The notes beneath the pieces are model-generated. The model searched no databases, had not been told where the DNA came from, and saw nothing but the letters and a program-made list of their open reading frames with translations. From CAYVFC01 sp964450715 (GTDB lineage: Bacteria; Myxococcota_A; Polyangia; Polyangiales; JAFGIB01), in contig CAYVFC010000016.1 of assembly GCA_964450715.1 (NCBI GenBank), positions 1 through 64,000 on the forward strand: 64,000 nucleotides of DNA. Reading direction: 5' to 3'. Numbering within the stretch: the first letter of the stretch is position 1; each line of letters begins with the position of its first letter. Both the position numbers and the translations under genes were made by a program. Below, in pieces: positions 8,675-14,896 of the stretch.

Positions 8675-9783
8675 GCCTTTGCCTTGCCGTCGCCCAGAAG
8701 CTGCGCGGACAGGAGCTTGTCGAGGCCGTCGGAACCGACAACCATGCGTACCTCCTGGATACGCGATGCGATGTCCTTGATGGACTCGAGCTCCTTGAGC
8801 CGCAGCAGGACCGGGTTTTCGGCCATGACGCGGGCGGTGTTGGCCAGGGAACGAGTCGCAGCGGTCTCCTCGCGACGGAGGATGACGTTAGCTGCAGCCT
8901 CCTTCTCGGCCTCGATGACGCGGTTGAGCAGGGTCTTCATTTCGCCCGGCAGGACCACGTCCTTGACGCCGATGCGCTCGATACGCACGCCGAAGCGCGC
9001 AGCGCGGGCGATGGTCTGCTCCTCGAGGAAACGCGTCATGGCGTCGCGACCCTCGAGCAGCTCGTCGAGCGTGACGCCGGCCACGTACTGGCGGGCTGCC
9101 AGCTGCACGAGCAGGTAGACGGCGTCGCGCGGATCCTGCACCGCGTGGGCCATCAGGGCCGGGGCCTCGACCGCGTACTCCGCGGTCAGCGTCAGTCGCA
9201 TGGTGACCTTGTCACGGGTCATCAGCTCCTGACCGGTCAGCGCTACCTGCTGCCGGCGCATGTCGACAGCCTGGACCGTGACCTCGGCCTCGGGATGGGT
9301 CCACAGGGCGTAACGACCCGGCTCGAGCACGCCCGCGATACGTCCCTGCACGTAGTGCAAGCCGCGCTCGTACTCGCGCACCACGGTGTAGACGTACTCG
9401 TTGGGCGGAATGACACCCACGAGCTCGTCCGTCAGCTTGGGCATGGGCCGGTCGATCGCCATCAGCTTCAGCTGTACGGACGGGTCTACCTTCCAGTAGC
9501 GATGCACGCCCGGCCGCAGGAACACGCGCGGCTTTCCATCGCGGAACAGGATTCCGCGCTGGTTGTCCGCGATGGTGACCTCGGCGAACCACTGCTCCGG
9601 CAGCACGGCCCGGACCTCGGGCAGCGCTCCGAACACCAGTGCATCGGTCTGCCAGCGCTGTTCGGTGAGTCGCATGCCCCACACGGTGTGCCGGCCCGGG
9701 CCCAGGGCCCGGAACGGGAGGCCGTCGCGGAACACGACAACGCGCTCGTTCAGCTTCACACGGATTCTCTTGTAGATGAACAT
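8671..9783 (-). CDS. Slipin, SPFH/Band 7 family membrane scaffold
   Basis: A 370-residue protein. Two beta-rich repeats of about 85 residues start the protein (FRDGLPFRALGPGRHTVW and FRDGKPRVFLRPGVHRYW). The SPFH core follows (YVYTVVREYERGLHYVQGRIAGVLEPGRY, split by strands; MTRDKVTMRLTLTAEY; GVRIERIGVKDVVLPGEM), then a coiled coil at about residues 280-340 (EAEKEAAANVILRREE). Stomatin-like proteins form membrane-associated oligomers. The start has a good GGGAGGC ribosome site five bases upstream; in-frame sequence before it lacks family similarity. Slipins recur in bacterial RNA-repair operons with RtcB and Ro60. The adjacent tRNA-like RNA and the RlaP genes at 17.9-19.8 kb fit that context. 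Confidence 0.88.
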   Translation of the reverse strand: MFIYKRIRVKLNERVVVFRDGLPFRALGPGRHTVWGMRLTEQRWQTDALVFGALPEVRAVLPEQWFAEVTIADNQRGILFRDGKPRVFLRPGVHRYWKVDPSVQLKLMAIDRPMPKLTDELVGVIPPNEYVYTVVREYERGLHYVQGRIAGVLEPGRYALWTHPEAEVTVQAVDMRRQQVALTGQELMTRDKVTMRLTLTAEYAVEAPALMAHAVQDPRDAVYLLVQLAARQYVAGVTLDELLEGRDAMTRFLEEQTIARAARFGVRIERIGVKDVVLPGEMKTLLNRVIEAEKEAAANVILRREETAATRSLANTARVMAENPVLLRLKELESIKDIASRIQEVRMVVGSDGLDKLLSAQLLGDGKAKA

Positions 9784-10170
9784 GGGAAGCCTCCCATACG
9801 CCGGTACCGCCGGCTTGCGGGCAGCGCCGCCACTGGCAGCGCTGCGGGTTATCCAGAGGGCCCGTTGAGAACGGGCCCGGAAAAGGCGGCCTCGAGAGGC
9901 CGGGCTTCGGCCCTGCCGGGCTTCGATTGCTACGGCTCTGCCCGCGGGGCAAAGCGTTCGCAACGGAGCGCAACAGAACCAGGACCCAGAAACGCGCAGA
10001 CGATTGCGGGTCCGCGTGCAGGGCGCGGCAGCGGTCGCCGCTGCGATGGCCACCGACCGTGGACACGGACGCGAACCGCCCGGGCGTTTACGGGTTTCGC
10101 GGAGCGACAGGCGAACACAAGCGCTCACCCGCGCGCCGGCGAAGTTGAAGCCACGACCCCCTTTGGCCTG
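9784..10170. other. Non-coding leader upstream of slipin
   Basis: No convincing gene. On the minus strand it is the leader of the slipin gene and also lies directly downstream of the Y-RNA-like element. It is very GC-rich and can form several hairpins, for example GGGCCCGTT pairing with AACGGGCCC near 9857..9878. No run of T marks a terminator. Confidence 0.4.
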
Positions 10171-10309
10171 GTACAAGGACGGTTAACAGCCGTCTGCAGG
10201 CTTGATAGGCCCGTTACCTGTGCTCTACCCACTGAGCCACATGGATCCCAAGTCCATGGGGAGAGTCGAACTCCCGACACCAGGTGGTTGCTCAACGCTG
10301 CAAAGGTAC
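10171..10309 (-). ncRNA. Permuted tRNA-like RNA, candidate YrlA-class Y RNA
   Basis: Reading the minus strand, the 3' half of a tRNA comes first: anticodon-stem strand ACCTG (10281..10285), variable GTGTC, a perfect T-arm GGGAG-TTCGACT-CTCCC (10259..10275) and acceptor strand CATGGAC (10252..10258). A 5-nt loop TTGGG follows. Then comes the 5' half: acceptor strand ATCCATG (10240..10246), TG, and a canonical D-arm GCTC-AGTGGGTA-GAGC (10222..10237), A, and anticodon-stem strand CAGGT (10216..10220). The halves pair: 6 of 7 acceptor pairs and 5 of 5 anticodon-stem pairs. Outer strands continue the stem (GTAC, GCAG and TTGA against TCAA, CTGC and GTAC). In YrlA-type Y RNAs the acceptor end is closed by a loop and the anticodon stem is extended to bind Ro60. 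That match, next to a slipin, supports the call. A tandem-duplication relic is the alternative. Confidence 0.6.
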
Positions 10310-10429
10310 ACGTGCGCAAAACAGGCAGCACGCGCACACGGCAACGTAGAACCGGCAACCGGACGCACGCGCGGTGACTCCAGCGAGACCGCACGGCGCG
10401 GCACCGCGCCGACGCCAGCCATTGAACAG

Positions 10430-10501
10430 TGCTTCCGGGGAGAATCGAACTCCCGTTTCCGGATTGAAAGTCCGGCGTCCTCACCATTGGACGACGGAAG
10501 C
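10430..10501 (-). tRNA. tRNA-Glu(TTC)
   Basis: Complete cloverleaf. Acceptor GCTTCCG pairs with CGGAAGC, D-arm GTCC...GGAC, anticodon stem CCGGA with TCCGG and loop CTTTCAA in the form ACTTTCAAT, giving anticodon TTC. The T-arm is GGGAG-TTCGATT-CTCCC and the discriminator is A. It lies 120 bases upstream (minus-strand sense) of the Y-RNA-like element and diverges from the DUF5131 gene. Confidence 0.9.
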
Positions 10502-10607
10502 GAATCGAACGCTTTGTGAACCGGCCGTTTTTATGGGCTTTTTTGTAATAGTACGAGACCAACAGCTCGCCCTTGACGACCGATCTCTAGGAGATCACCA
10601 TCGAGCT

Positions 10608-11366
10608 ATGTCGGCCGCCTCGAAGATCGAGTGGACGGAAACCACCTGGAATCCAGTACGCGGGTGCTCACGCGTTTCACCTGGATGCCAGACCTGTTAC
10701 GCCGAACGCATGGCACACCGTTTTAGCAGTCCTGGTATGCCTTACGAGCGGCTAACACGATCGTCCGCAAACGGGCCTAGATGGACCGGCCGACTTCGCA
10801 TCGTAGCTGACGCCATTGAAGAACCTCTTCGGTGGAGGAGGCCCCGGCTGGTCTTCGTTAACTCGATGTCCGACCTTTTCCACGAAGGTCTTCGGGATGA
10901 CGTCATAAAAGAAGTTTTCGAGACCATGGAACGCGCGCACTGGCATACGTTTCAAGTACTCACGAAGCGTGCAGACCGCCTAGCTGAGATGGCGCAGGAT
11001 TTGCGTTGGCCGACCAATATTTGGATGGGAGTTAGCGTAGAAACAGCGGACTACCTTTGGCGTGTTGACAAACTCCGAAGTGTACCGGCCGCTATTCGTT
11101 TCGTATCGATGGAACCTCTGCTTGGGCCGCTCCCGTCGCTCTCGCTTAGAAGAATTCATTGGGTAATCGTAGGAGGCGAGTCTGGACCCGGATCACGACC
11201 TATGGAAGAGGTTTGGGTACGAGGTATTCTAGAGCGTTGCCGAAGGGCCTCAGTACCTTTCTTCTTCAAACAGTGGGGAGGCGTTAGAAAAAACCGACTA
11301 GGACGGTGCCTCGACGGCCGTACCTACGACGAAATGCCGGAACCGCTAGAGCCAGTCTGGCAGTAA
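10608..11366 (+). CDS. DUF5131 (phage Gp37/Gp68) three-Cys-motif protein
   Basis: A 252-residue protein of the phage Gp37/Gp68 family. The three-Cys motif CSRVSPGCQTCYAERM (C-x6-C-x2-C, residues 19-29) follows the conserved start KIEWTETTWNPVRG. Also conserved are VNSMSDLFHE, FQVLTKRADRL, WMGVSVE, RFVSMEPLLGPL, WVIVGGESGPG and FFKQWGG. The family is radical-SAM-like and typical of phages and mobile islands; its reaction is not established. The start at 10608 has GGAGAT about ten bases upstream. The TcmP gene follows after four bases, the standard pairing. Confidence 0.9.
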   Translation: MSAASKIEWTETTWNPVRGCSRVSPGCQTCYAERMAHRFSSPGMPYERLTRSSANGPRWTGRLRIVADAIEEPLRWRRPRLVFVNSMSDLFHEGLRDDVIKEVFETMERAHWHTFQVLTKRADRLAEMAQDLRWPTNIWMGVSVETADYLWRVDKLRSVPAAIRFVSMEPLLGPLPSLSLRRIHWVIVGGESGPGSRPMEEVWVRGILERCRRASVPFFFKQWGGVRKNRLGRCLDGRTYDEMPEPLEPVWQ

Positions 11367-11370
11367 CGCA

Positions 11371-12249
11371 ATGAATCCTGCATCCAAGAACGACTGCCCT
11401 CACTGTGGAACCAGGCAAGAAAACGGCAACTGCCCTGAGCCGCTCGACGATGGGCACGCCGTCCAATGCGTCGGTGGTTGGGCTCAATGGAAGCATCATT
11501 ATCTGAGCCAGTATATCGACGCGACGTGGAGAACCCGCGTAAAATACTTGCCCCCGAACGGTACGGGAGGAGCTGCCTATATCGATCTTTTCGCGGGACC
11601 GGGCCGGGCTCGGATACGTGATACCGGCGAGGTCATTGACGGTAGCCCTCTTATCGCGATGAGCCACGAGAAGGCCCCTTTCTCGAAAATCCTTCTCTGC
11701 GACCTAGAAAGCGACAACGTTACGGCACTGAAGGAACGATCTCGCCGATACGGAGACCGTGCAGAGGTTTTCAGCTTAGACTCTAACGCTGAGACTTCGG
11801 CCATTATCAATGCTATTCCGAACCTAGGACTAAATCTAGCTCTCGTAGATCCATTTCGACCGCGTGATCTGAAGTGGACCACGATCGAGAAGCTGGCAAA
11901 TCTCCAACGAATGGACTTGATTATAAACTTCGCCACAGGATTCATAAGACGCAATCTATTCGATTCTCCTGGATACGATCGCGTAGTTGACGAGATGCTT
12001 CCCTCCGATAGCGCGTGGAGGACTGCCGTTAGATCGACGAAAGAAGTGTCTAGGTTAATCGAATACTTCCGTAACGGATTGATCGATCTCGGATACGACG
12101 AATCTTGTGTTCGTTGCATTCCGGTTACGAATCGAAGAAACGTCGTGCTGTATCATCTGGTATTCGCGTCGAAACGCGATTTAGGTACCAGAATCTGGAA
12201 CAGCATCGCGCGCTCCGACCCGACCGGACAACGAGATTTTGGTTTCTAG
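11371..12249 (+). CDS. tcmP: Three-Cys-motif partner protein TcmP
   Basis: A 292-residue protein of the TcmP family, which is found next to the DUF5131 three-Cys protein, as here. It shows the expected N-terminal WAQWKHHYLSQYIDATW, then the methyltransferase-like glycine loop YIDLFAGPGRARI, SPLIAM, LCDLE, and DPFRPRDLKWTTIEKLA. The N-terminus adds a CPHC...C cluster that could bind metal. A Rossmann-type fold is likely, but no activity is known. Codon use looks less GC-biased than the flanking genes, consistent with transfer of the pair into the tRNA-rich region. Confidence 0.88.
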   Translation: MNPASKNDCPHCGTRQENGNCPEPLDDGHAVQCVGGWAQWKHHYLSQYIDATWRTRVKYLPPNGTGGAAYIDLFAGPGRARIRDTGEVIDGSPLIAMSHEKAPFSKILLCDLESDNVTALKERSRRYGDRAEVFSLDSNAETSAIINAIPNLGLNLALVDPFRPRDLKWTTIEKLANLQRMDLIINFATGFIRRNLFDSPGYDRVVDEMLPSDSAWRTAVRSTKEVSRLIEYFRNGLIDLGYDESCVRCIPVTNRRNVVLYHLVFASKRDLGTRIWNSIARSDPTGQRDFGF

Positions 12250-12283
12250 ATACTCGGGGACCCGCGTCCTTGAACAGAAGTAG

Positions 12284-12356
12284 TGTCCCCGGCGGGAATC
12301 GAACCCGCATCTGCTGGTCGAGAGCCAACCATCCTGAGCCGTTAGACGACGGGGAC
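12284..12356 (-). tRNA. tRNA-Glu(CTC)
   Basis: First (leftmost) gene of the main array, so last in minus-strand order. Acceptor GTCCCCG with CGGGGAC, D-arm GTCT...GGAT-like, anticodon stem GTTGG/CCAGC, loop CTCTCGA with anticodon CTC, T-arm GCGGG-TTCGATT-CCCGC and discriminator A. Confidence 0.9.
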
Positions 12357-12369
12357 GTTGTCGGAGGGG

Positions 12370-12440
12370 TGCGACTGACCGGAATCGAACCGGTTCTTCC
12401 GCCGTGGCGGGGCGGCGTGCGGCCGGAACACCTCAGTCGC
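12370..12440 (-). tRNA. tRNA-Gly(GCC), C33 variant
   Basis: Acceptor GCGACTG pairs with CAGTCGC. The D-arm has a 3-bp GTG/CAC stem like the Gly(TCC) gene of the same array. Anticodon stem CCGCC/GGCGG encloses loop CCGCCAC, giving anticodon GCC but with C instead of the near-universal U at position 33. T-arm ACCGG-TTCGATT-CCGGT. Odd but well-formed stems. Confidence 0.7.
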
Positions 12441-12445
12441 AACGG

Positions 12446-12528
12446 CGGAGAGCAGAGGAGTCGAACCTCGACGCCGAAGCGCCTGCCGGGTAGCGGCCGG
12501 CCGTGACGCCACCGTCACTGTGCTATCC
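12446..12528 (-). tRNA. tRNA-Ser(GCT)-like, degenerate
   Basis: A class II tRNA with variable arm GGCGC-TTCG-GCGTC. Anticodon stem GCCGG/CCGGC holds loop CCGCTAC, so the anticodon is GCT, again with C33. Acceptor GGATAGC against GCTCTCC has a mismatch at the fourth pair, the outermost T-stem pair is broken, and the D-arm is unusual. Discriminator G suits serine. It may be decayed. Confidence 0.55.
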
Positions 12529-12548
12529 CTGTTCGCCACTCACCTCGG

Positions 12549-12733
12549 TGGCGGAAGGTGGAGGAGTCGAACATGACTGTAGCCGTGCAAAGCGGAGCGG
12601 ACGCCAGTCCGCGGAGCTGCACGGGTATAGTCCTGTCGACGGGTCGGAGCGAAGCGGAGACCCTAGTCAACCCCTACGTCGGAACGTCCCCGGATTTCGA
12701 GACCGGTGTGGCACCGCTGCCACGTCACCTTCC
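12549..12733 (-). tRNA. tRNA-Ser(CGA) interrupted in the T-loop
   Basis: Acceptor GGAAGGT pairs with ACCTTCC, followed by discriminator G and an encoded CCA. The anticodon loop CTCGAAA gives CGA, and the variable arm (GACGT with ACGT) is class II. Between T-loop bases TT (12669..12670) and CGACT (12565..12569) sits an insertion of about 97 nt. Without it the T-arm reads GGGG-TTCGACT-CCTC, a normal serine tRNA. Confidence 0.75.
12572..12668 (-). other. T-loop insertion element, copy A
   Basis: Structured insertion inside tRNA-Ser(CGA). It contains TGACT pairing with AGTCA at its base, a GGGTC...GACCC hairpin, and a long hairpin (12576..12631). That hairpin has a 14-nt imperfect outer stem and a 6-bp inner stem GCGGAC around a 4-nt loop. 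The inner part and the flanking CTCCG segments match copies B and C, while the outer stem does not share their sequence. Confidence 0.75.
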
Positions 12734-12743
12734 ATTCACGGGG

Positions 12744-12826
12744 CGGAAGCCGGAGGTCTCGATCCCCATGCCTACTGGCACGCGCCCGCTTCCAACGGGG
12801 CCCGAGTCCCACTCGGTTCAGCTTCC
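12744..12826 (-). tRNA. tRNA-Ser(GGA)
   Basis: Class II tRNA. Acceptor GGAAGCT with GGCTTCC, discriminator G, loop TTGGAAG with anticodon GGA, variable arm GTGCC-AGTA-GGCAT. The T-loop is ATCGAGA, with A at the usual T54, and the anticodon stem has one C-C mismatch at its outer pair, so it is slightly degenerate. Confidence 0.75.
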
Positions 12827-12842
12827 GCTTTGCGATGTAAGG

Positions 12843-12916
12843 TCGGGATGGTGGGCTTCGAACCCACGGCCTCCTGCTCCCGAAGCAGGCGCGCTCCCAG
12901 ACTGCGCCACATCCCG
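12843..12916 (-). tRNA. tRNA-Pro(CGG)
   Basis: Clean cloverleaf: acceptor CGGGATG/CATCCCG, D-arm GCGC...GCGC, anticodon stem CCTGC/GCAGG with loop TTCGGGA, T-arm GTGGG-TTCGAAG-CCCAC and discriminator A. It is the only proline tRNA seen here. Confidence 0.92.
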
Positions 12917-12952
12917 TAAATACTTCTAGCGGCTAGTGCTATAAGATCCCCG

Positions 12953-13045
12953 GGGGAAGACAGCGGCGTCAGCGCGTCCCTGAATTCTTGACCTGAATTC
13001 GCGACCGCGTCAGACGCACCACGCGTCTGTCTTCACCCCGGGGGA
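12953..13045. repeat. Long inverted repeat downstream of HNH gene
   Basis: A 16- to 17-bp inverted repeat (CCCCGGGGGAAGACAG at 12953..12968 against CTGTCTTCACCCCGGGG at 13029..13045) with one unpaired base. The 60-nt interior holds smaller palindromes (GACGC/GCGTC, and two GAATTC sites). It sits eight bases after the HNH stop and could be a terminator or an element end. There is no T-run. Confidence 0.6.
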
Positions 13046-13052
13046 GTCGAAC

Positions 13053-13595
13053 TCAGTTGCGCGGCTCATCCGAGTCCTCCTCCAGCGCCCCGTGCCAGTA
13101 CAACCAGTTGGTCCAGGCCTCGGGGATGGTGCACGCGGGGTCGATCCTGAAGGCGACCACCGGAAGCCATCTGGGCTTTTCCGGCTGCTTCAGAAGCCGC
13201 ATGCCGGCCTGCTCGGGGGTCCGGTGACCCTTGCGCCCGTTGCAGCGGTAGCAGGCCATGACGACATTCTCCCACCTGGTCTTTCCGCCCTGGGAGCGGG
13301 GAACCACGTGGTCGTACGTCAGCTTGCTGAGCGGGGACTTTCTCCCGCAGTATTGGCAGCGAAAACCGTCGCGCGTGGCGACGTTCATCCGCGAGAACTT
13401 CACCCCTCGTCTGCCCCGGATCGCGCGCAACAGGCGAACGACCGCGGGCATCTTGATGGTGAAGGTCACGGAACGGACGTCCTCGTCGTACTCCTCGATA
13501 ACCTCGACCTTGCCGTCGAAGAGCATGAGAACGGCGCGCTGCCAGCTAACGACACGGTGGGGCTGATACCCCTGATCCAGTACGAGCGTTCGCAT
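13053..13595 (-). CDS. HNH endonuclease
   Basis: A 180-residue protein. It starts MRTLVLDQGYQPHRVVSWQR, a recognisable N-terminus of a common bacterial HNH family. The zinc site uses CQYCGRK (residues 82-85) and the downstream CYRCNGRKGHRT. The catalytic core lies between them, with YDHVVPRSQGGKTRWENVV supplying the HNH His residues. A strong AGGAGGTG ribosome site lies six bases before the ATG. Family members are usually chromosomal nucleases of unknown role. Here the gene sits inside the tRNA array, between tRNA-Leu(CAA) and tRNA-Pro(CGG), in the same direction, so it is probably cotranscribed with the tRNAs. Confidence 0.9.
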   Translation of the reverse strand: MRTLVLDQGYQPHRVVSWQRAVLMLFDGKVEVIEEYDEDVRSVTFTIKMPAVVRLLRAIRGRRGVKFSRMNVATRDGFRCQYCGRKSPLSKLTYDHVVPRSQGGKTRWENVVMACYRCNGRKGHRTPEQAGMRLLKQPEKPRWLPVVAFRIDPACTIPEAWTNWLYWHGALEEDSDEPRN

Positions 13596-13628
13596 GTTGC
13601 ACCTCCTTTTTCTATCTGCACTGGAGGG

Positions 13629-13702
13629 TGCGGACGGCGAGATTCGAACTCGCACTTGCCTGGGCTTGAATCAGGTGCCTCTGCCGATTGGGCCACGTCC
13701 GC
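13629..13702 (-). tRNA. tRNA with Leu anticodon CAA, class I body
   Basis: Acceptor GCGGACG/CGTCCGC, D-arm GCC...GGC, loop TTCAAGC with anticodon CAA, T-arm GCGAG-TTCGAAT-CTCGC and discriminator A. The variable loop is only CAAGT (5 nt), whereas bacterial leucine tRNAs are class II. An A-C mismatch closes the anticodon stem. Confidence 0.8.
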
Positions 13703-13730
13703 TCCATGCCGTTCCTGGCGCCTAGTCTGG

Positions 13731-13816
13731 TGCTGGGGACAGGAGTCGAACCTGCACGGCCACTATGGACCACCGGAGTCTGAGTCCGGCGCGTATTCCT
13801 GTTCCGCCACCCCAGC
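13731..13816 (-). tRNA. tRNA-Leu(CAG)
   Basis: Conventional class II leucine tRNA: acceptor GCTGGGG/CCCCAGC, anticodon stem CCGGA/TCCGG with loop CTCAGAC, a long variable arm (TGGTCC...GGCCGT), T-arm GCAGG-TTCGACT-CCTGT and discriminator A. Confidence 0.92.
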
Positions 13817-13829
13817 GTCCATGCTCGAG

Positions 13830-13904
13830 TGCCCACGGGAAGATTCGAACCTCCACTGTACGGATTCTTAGTCCGCTGCCTCTGCCGGGTTGGGCTACGT
13901 GGGC
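13830..13904 (-). tRNA. tRNA with Leu anticodon AAG, class I body
   Basis: Acceptor GCCCACG/CGTGGGC, D-arm almost identical to the CAA gene, stem GCGGA/TCCGT with loop CTAAGAA, T-arm GGAGG-TTCGAAT-CTTCC and discriminator A. Anticodon AAG has A34, which in bacteria is normally limited to Arg(ACG), and the variable loop is 5 nt. Confidence 0.8.
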
Positions 13905-13905
13905 C

Positions 13906-14070
13906 TGGTGCGAGCGGCCGGAGTCGCACGTGGTCGAAAATGTGCAAAGCGGAGTGGACGTCAGTCCACGGAGCTGCACATTTTCGGACGCGATACGGGT
14001 CGAAGACCCTAGTGCACCGGCACTGTCCCGGGTTTAAATCGAGCGCCTCTGCCGATTGGGCTACGCTCGC
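13906..14070 (-). tRNA. tRNA with anticodon TAA (Leu), class I, interrupted in T-loop
   Basis: Acceptor GCGAGCG/CGCTCGC with A and an encoded CCA. D-arm as in the CAA and AAG genes, loop TTTAAAC with anticodon TAA and the same A-C closing mismatch. T-stem strands GCCGG (14017..14021) and CCGGC (13917..13921) flank an insertion of about 88 nt; without it the T-loop reads TGCGACT and the variable loop ACAGT. Confidence 0.75.
13928..14015 (-). other. T-loop insertion element, copy B
   Basis: Base helix GCAC/GTGC, a GGGTC-TTC-GACCC hairpin, then a hairpin at 13935..13986 with a perfect 12-bp outer stem (CGAAAATGTGCA) and inner stem GTGGAC around a 4-nt loop. The apical part is nearly identical to copies A and C. 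Confidence 0.78.
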
Positions 14071-14076
14071 ATTGGG

Positions 14077-14149
14077 TACGGGGGGCCGGAGTCGAACCGG
14101 CGACCTCCTGTTTGTAAGACAGGCGCTCTTCCAGTTGAGCTACCCCCGC
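14077..14149 (-). tRNA. tRNA-Val(TAC)
   Basis: Clean cloverleaf: acceptor GCGGGGG against CCCCCGT, D-arm GCTC-AACTGGAA-GAGC, stem CCTGT/ACAGG with loop CTTACAA, T-arm GCCGG-TTCGACT-CCGGC, discriminator A. Confidence 0.92.
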
Positions 14150-14153
14150 ATCT

Positions 14154-14225
14154 TGGTCCCGCCGAGCGGAATCGAACCGCCACCGTCGCCCTTATGAGAG
14201 GCGCGTCCGACCTTCGGACGGCGGG
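14154..14225 (-). tRNA. tRNA with anticodon CAT (Met or Ile2)
   Basis: Acceptor CCCGCCG/CGGCGGG followed by A and encoded CCA. Stem CGCCT/GGGCG with loop CTCATAA gives CAT. The D-arm is short (GTCCG with CGGAC). Sequence alone cannot tell elongator Met from lysidine-modified Ile2. Confidence 0.75.
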
Positions 14226-14299
14226 TTGCGGGGGCAAGAATCGAACTTGCGGCGCTCCGGCGTATGAAACCGGGCTGGGATACCAGCACCCTCCCCGCG
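14226..14299 (-). tRNA. Initiator-like tRNA-fMet(CAT)
   Basis: Acceptor CGCGGGG against CCCCGCA leaves the C1-A72 mismatch that marks bacterial initiators, and this acceptor equals the well-known E. coli one. Loop TTCATAC, T-arm GCAAG-TTCGATT-CTTGC. The three G-C pairs of the anticodon stem are imperfect (the last is T-G). Confidence 0.78.
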
Positions 14300-14310
14300 G
14301 CAACCCGCGG

Positions 14311-14384
14311 CGTCCCCGGAAGGAGTCGAACCTTCACGAAACCCGGCTTCGGAGACCGGCGCTCTTCCATTGAGCTACGAGGAC
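14311..14384 (-). tRNA. tRNA-Arg(CCG)
   Basis: Acceptor GTCCTCG/CGGGGAC with one T-G pair, D-arm GCTC-AATGGAA-GAGC, stem CCGGT/GCCGG with loop CTCCGAA, T-arm GAAGG-TTCGACT-CCTTC, discriminator G. Confidence 0.9.
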
Positions 14385-14409
14385 GAAAAGATACCTGACG
14401 CCTGCGCGG

Positions 14410-14482
14410 CACCCGCGGGGAGACTCGAACTCCCACCCTCCTGGTTCGTAGCCAGGCGCTCGTCCGCTTGAGCTTCGCGGGC
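14410..14482 (-). tRNA. tRNA-Arg(ACG)
   Basis: Acceptor GCCCGCG/CGCGGGT, D-arm GCTC...GAGC, stem CCTGG/CCAGG with loop CTACGAA, T-arm GGGAG-TTCGAGT-CTCCC, discriminator G. Confidence 0.92.
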
Positions 14483-14483
14483 A

Positions 14484-14559
14484 TGGCTCCCCCGACAGGA
14501 TTCGAACCTGCAAAGGCCGGCTTAGAAGACCGGTGCCCGTCCGATCGGGCTTCGGGGGC
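14484..14559 (-). tRNA. tRNA-Arg(TCT)
   Basis: Acceptor GCCCCCG against CGGGGGA has a G-A mismatch at the first pair. Stem CCGGT/GCCGG with loop CTTCTAA, T-arm GCAGG-TTCGAAT-CCTGT, discriminator G and encoded CCA. Confidence 0.88.
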
Positions 14560-14587
14560 GACTTCCGTTAGGCGTACGTATCGACGG

Positions 14588-14658
14588 AGTGGCGGGAGGG
14601 AATCGAACCCTCGCATACCGGACTTGCAAACCGGTCCCTGCCCATTCGGATCCGCCAC
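14588..14658 (-). tRNA. tRNA-Cys(GCA)
   Basis: Acceptor GTGGCGG/CCGCCAC with discriminator T, the cysteine identity base. Loop TTGCAAG gives GCA; the last anticodon-stem pair is T-T. T-arm GAGGG-TTCGATT-CCCTC. Confidence 0.85.
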
Positions 14659-14737
14659 GTAGCGGGCCCTGCCAGGCGGGAGCGTTTCAGGTCACACGGT
14701 CGTTATCCGTTGTACTCCCGCAAGGCATAAGGCCCGG

Positions 14738-14809
14738 TGCGCCCGGCGGGATTCGAACCCGCTCCACCTGATTGGAAGCCAGGCGTGCTGCCTTGAACAC
14801 CTCGGACGC
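14738..14809 (-). tRNA. tRNA-Gly(TCC)
   Basis: Acceptor GCGTCCG/CGGGCGC, 3-bp D-stem GTG/CAC, stem CCTGG/TCAGG with loop CTTCCAA, T-arm GCGGG-TTCGAAT-CCCGC, discriminator A. Confidence 0.9.
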
Positions 14810-14815
14810 AATTCG

Positions 14816-14887
14816 TGGAGCCGCGGGGAATCGAACCCCGGTCTTCCGCTTGCAAGGCGGATGCTCTCCCGGTTAAGCGACGGCCCC
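14816..14887 (-). tRNA. tRNA-Ala(TGC)
   Basis: Acceptor GGGGCCG/CGGCTCC with G-T pair, stem TCCGC/GCGGA with loop CTTGCAA, T-arm CGGGG-TTCGATT-CCCCG, discriminator A. The G3-U70 alanine identity pair is present as G3-T70 in the acceptor. Confidence 0.9.
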
Positions 14888-14896
14888 TCTGGTCGG

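Noticed and set aside
10171..10309. Circularly permuted group I intron around the tRNA-like halves (CAGGT pairing with GCCTG and a final T-G pair resembles P1)
   Set aside because: No recognisable P3-P8 core in the flanks. The Y RNA architecture explains the same pairings without extra assumptions.
13036..13062. T-loop-like sequence (GAGTTCGACTC) overlapping the HNH stop codon
   Set aside because: No matching T-stem, acceptor or anticodon arm upstream, so it is not a tRNA end.
14675..14721. Short tRNA-like element with acceptor GCGGGAG/CTCCCGC and an internal GTG
   Set aside because: Only 47 nt, with no T-arm and no pairable anticodon stem. The array already has a good tRNA-His. Probably a decayed gene or a chance hairpin.
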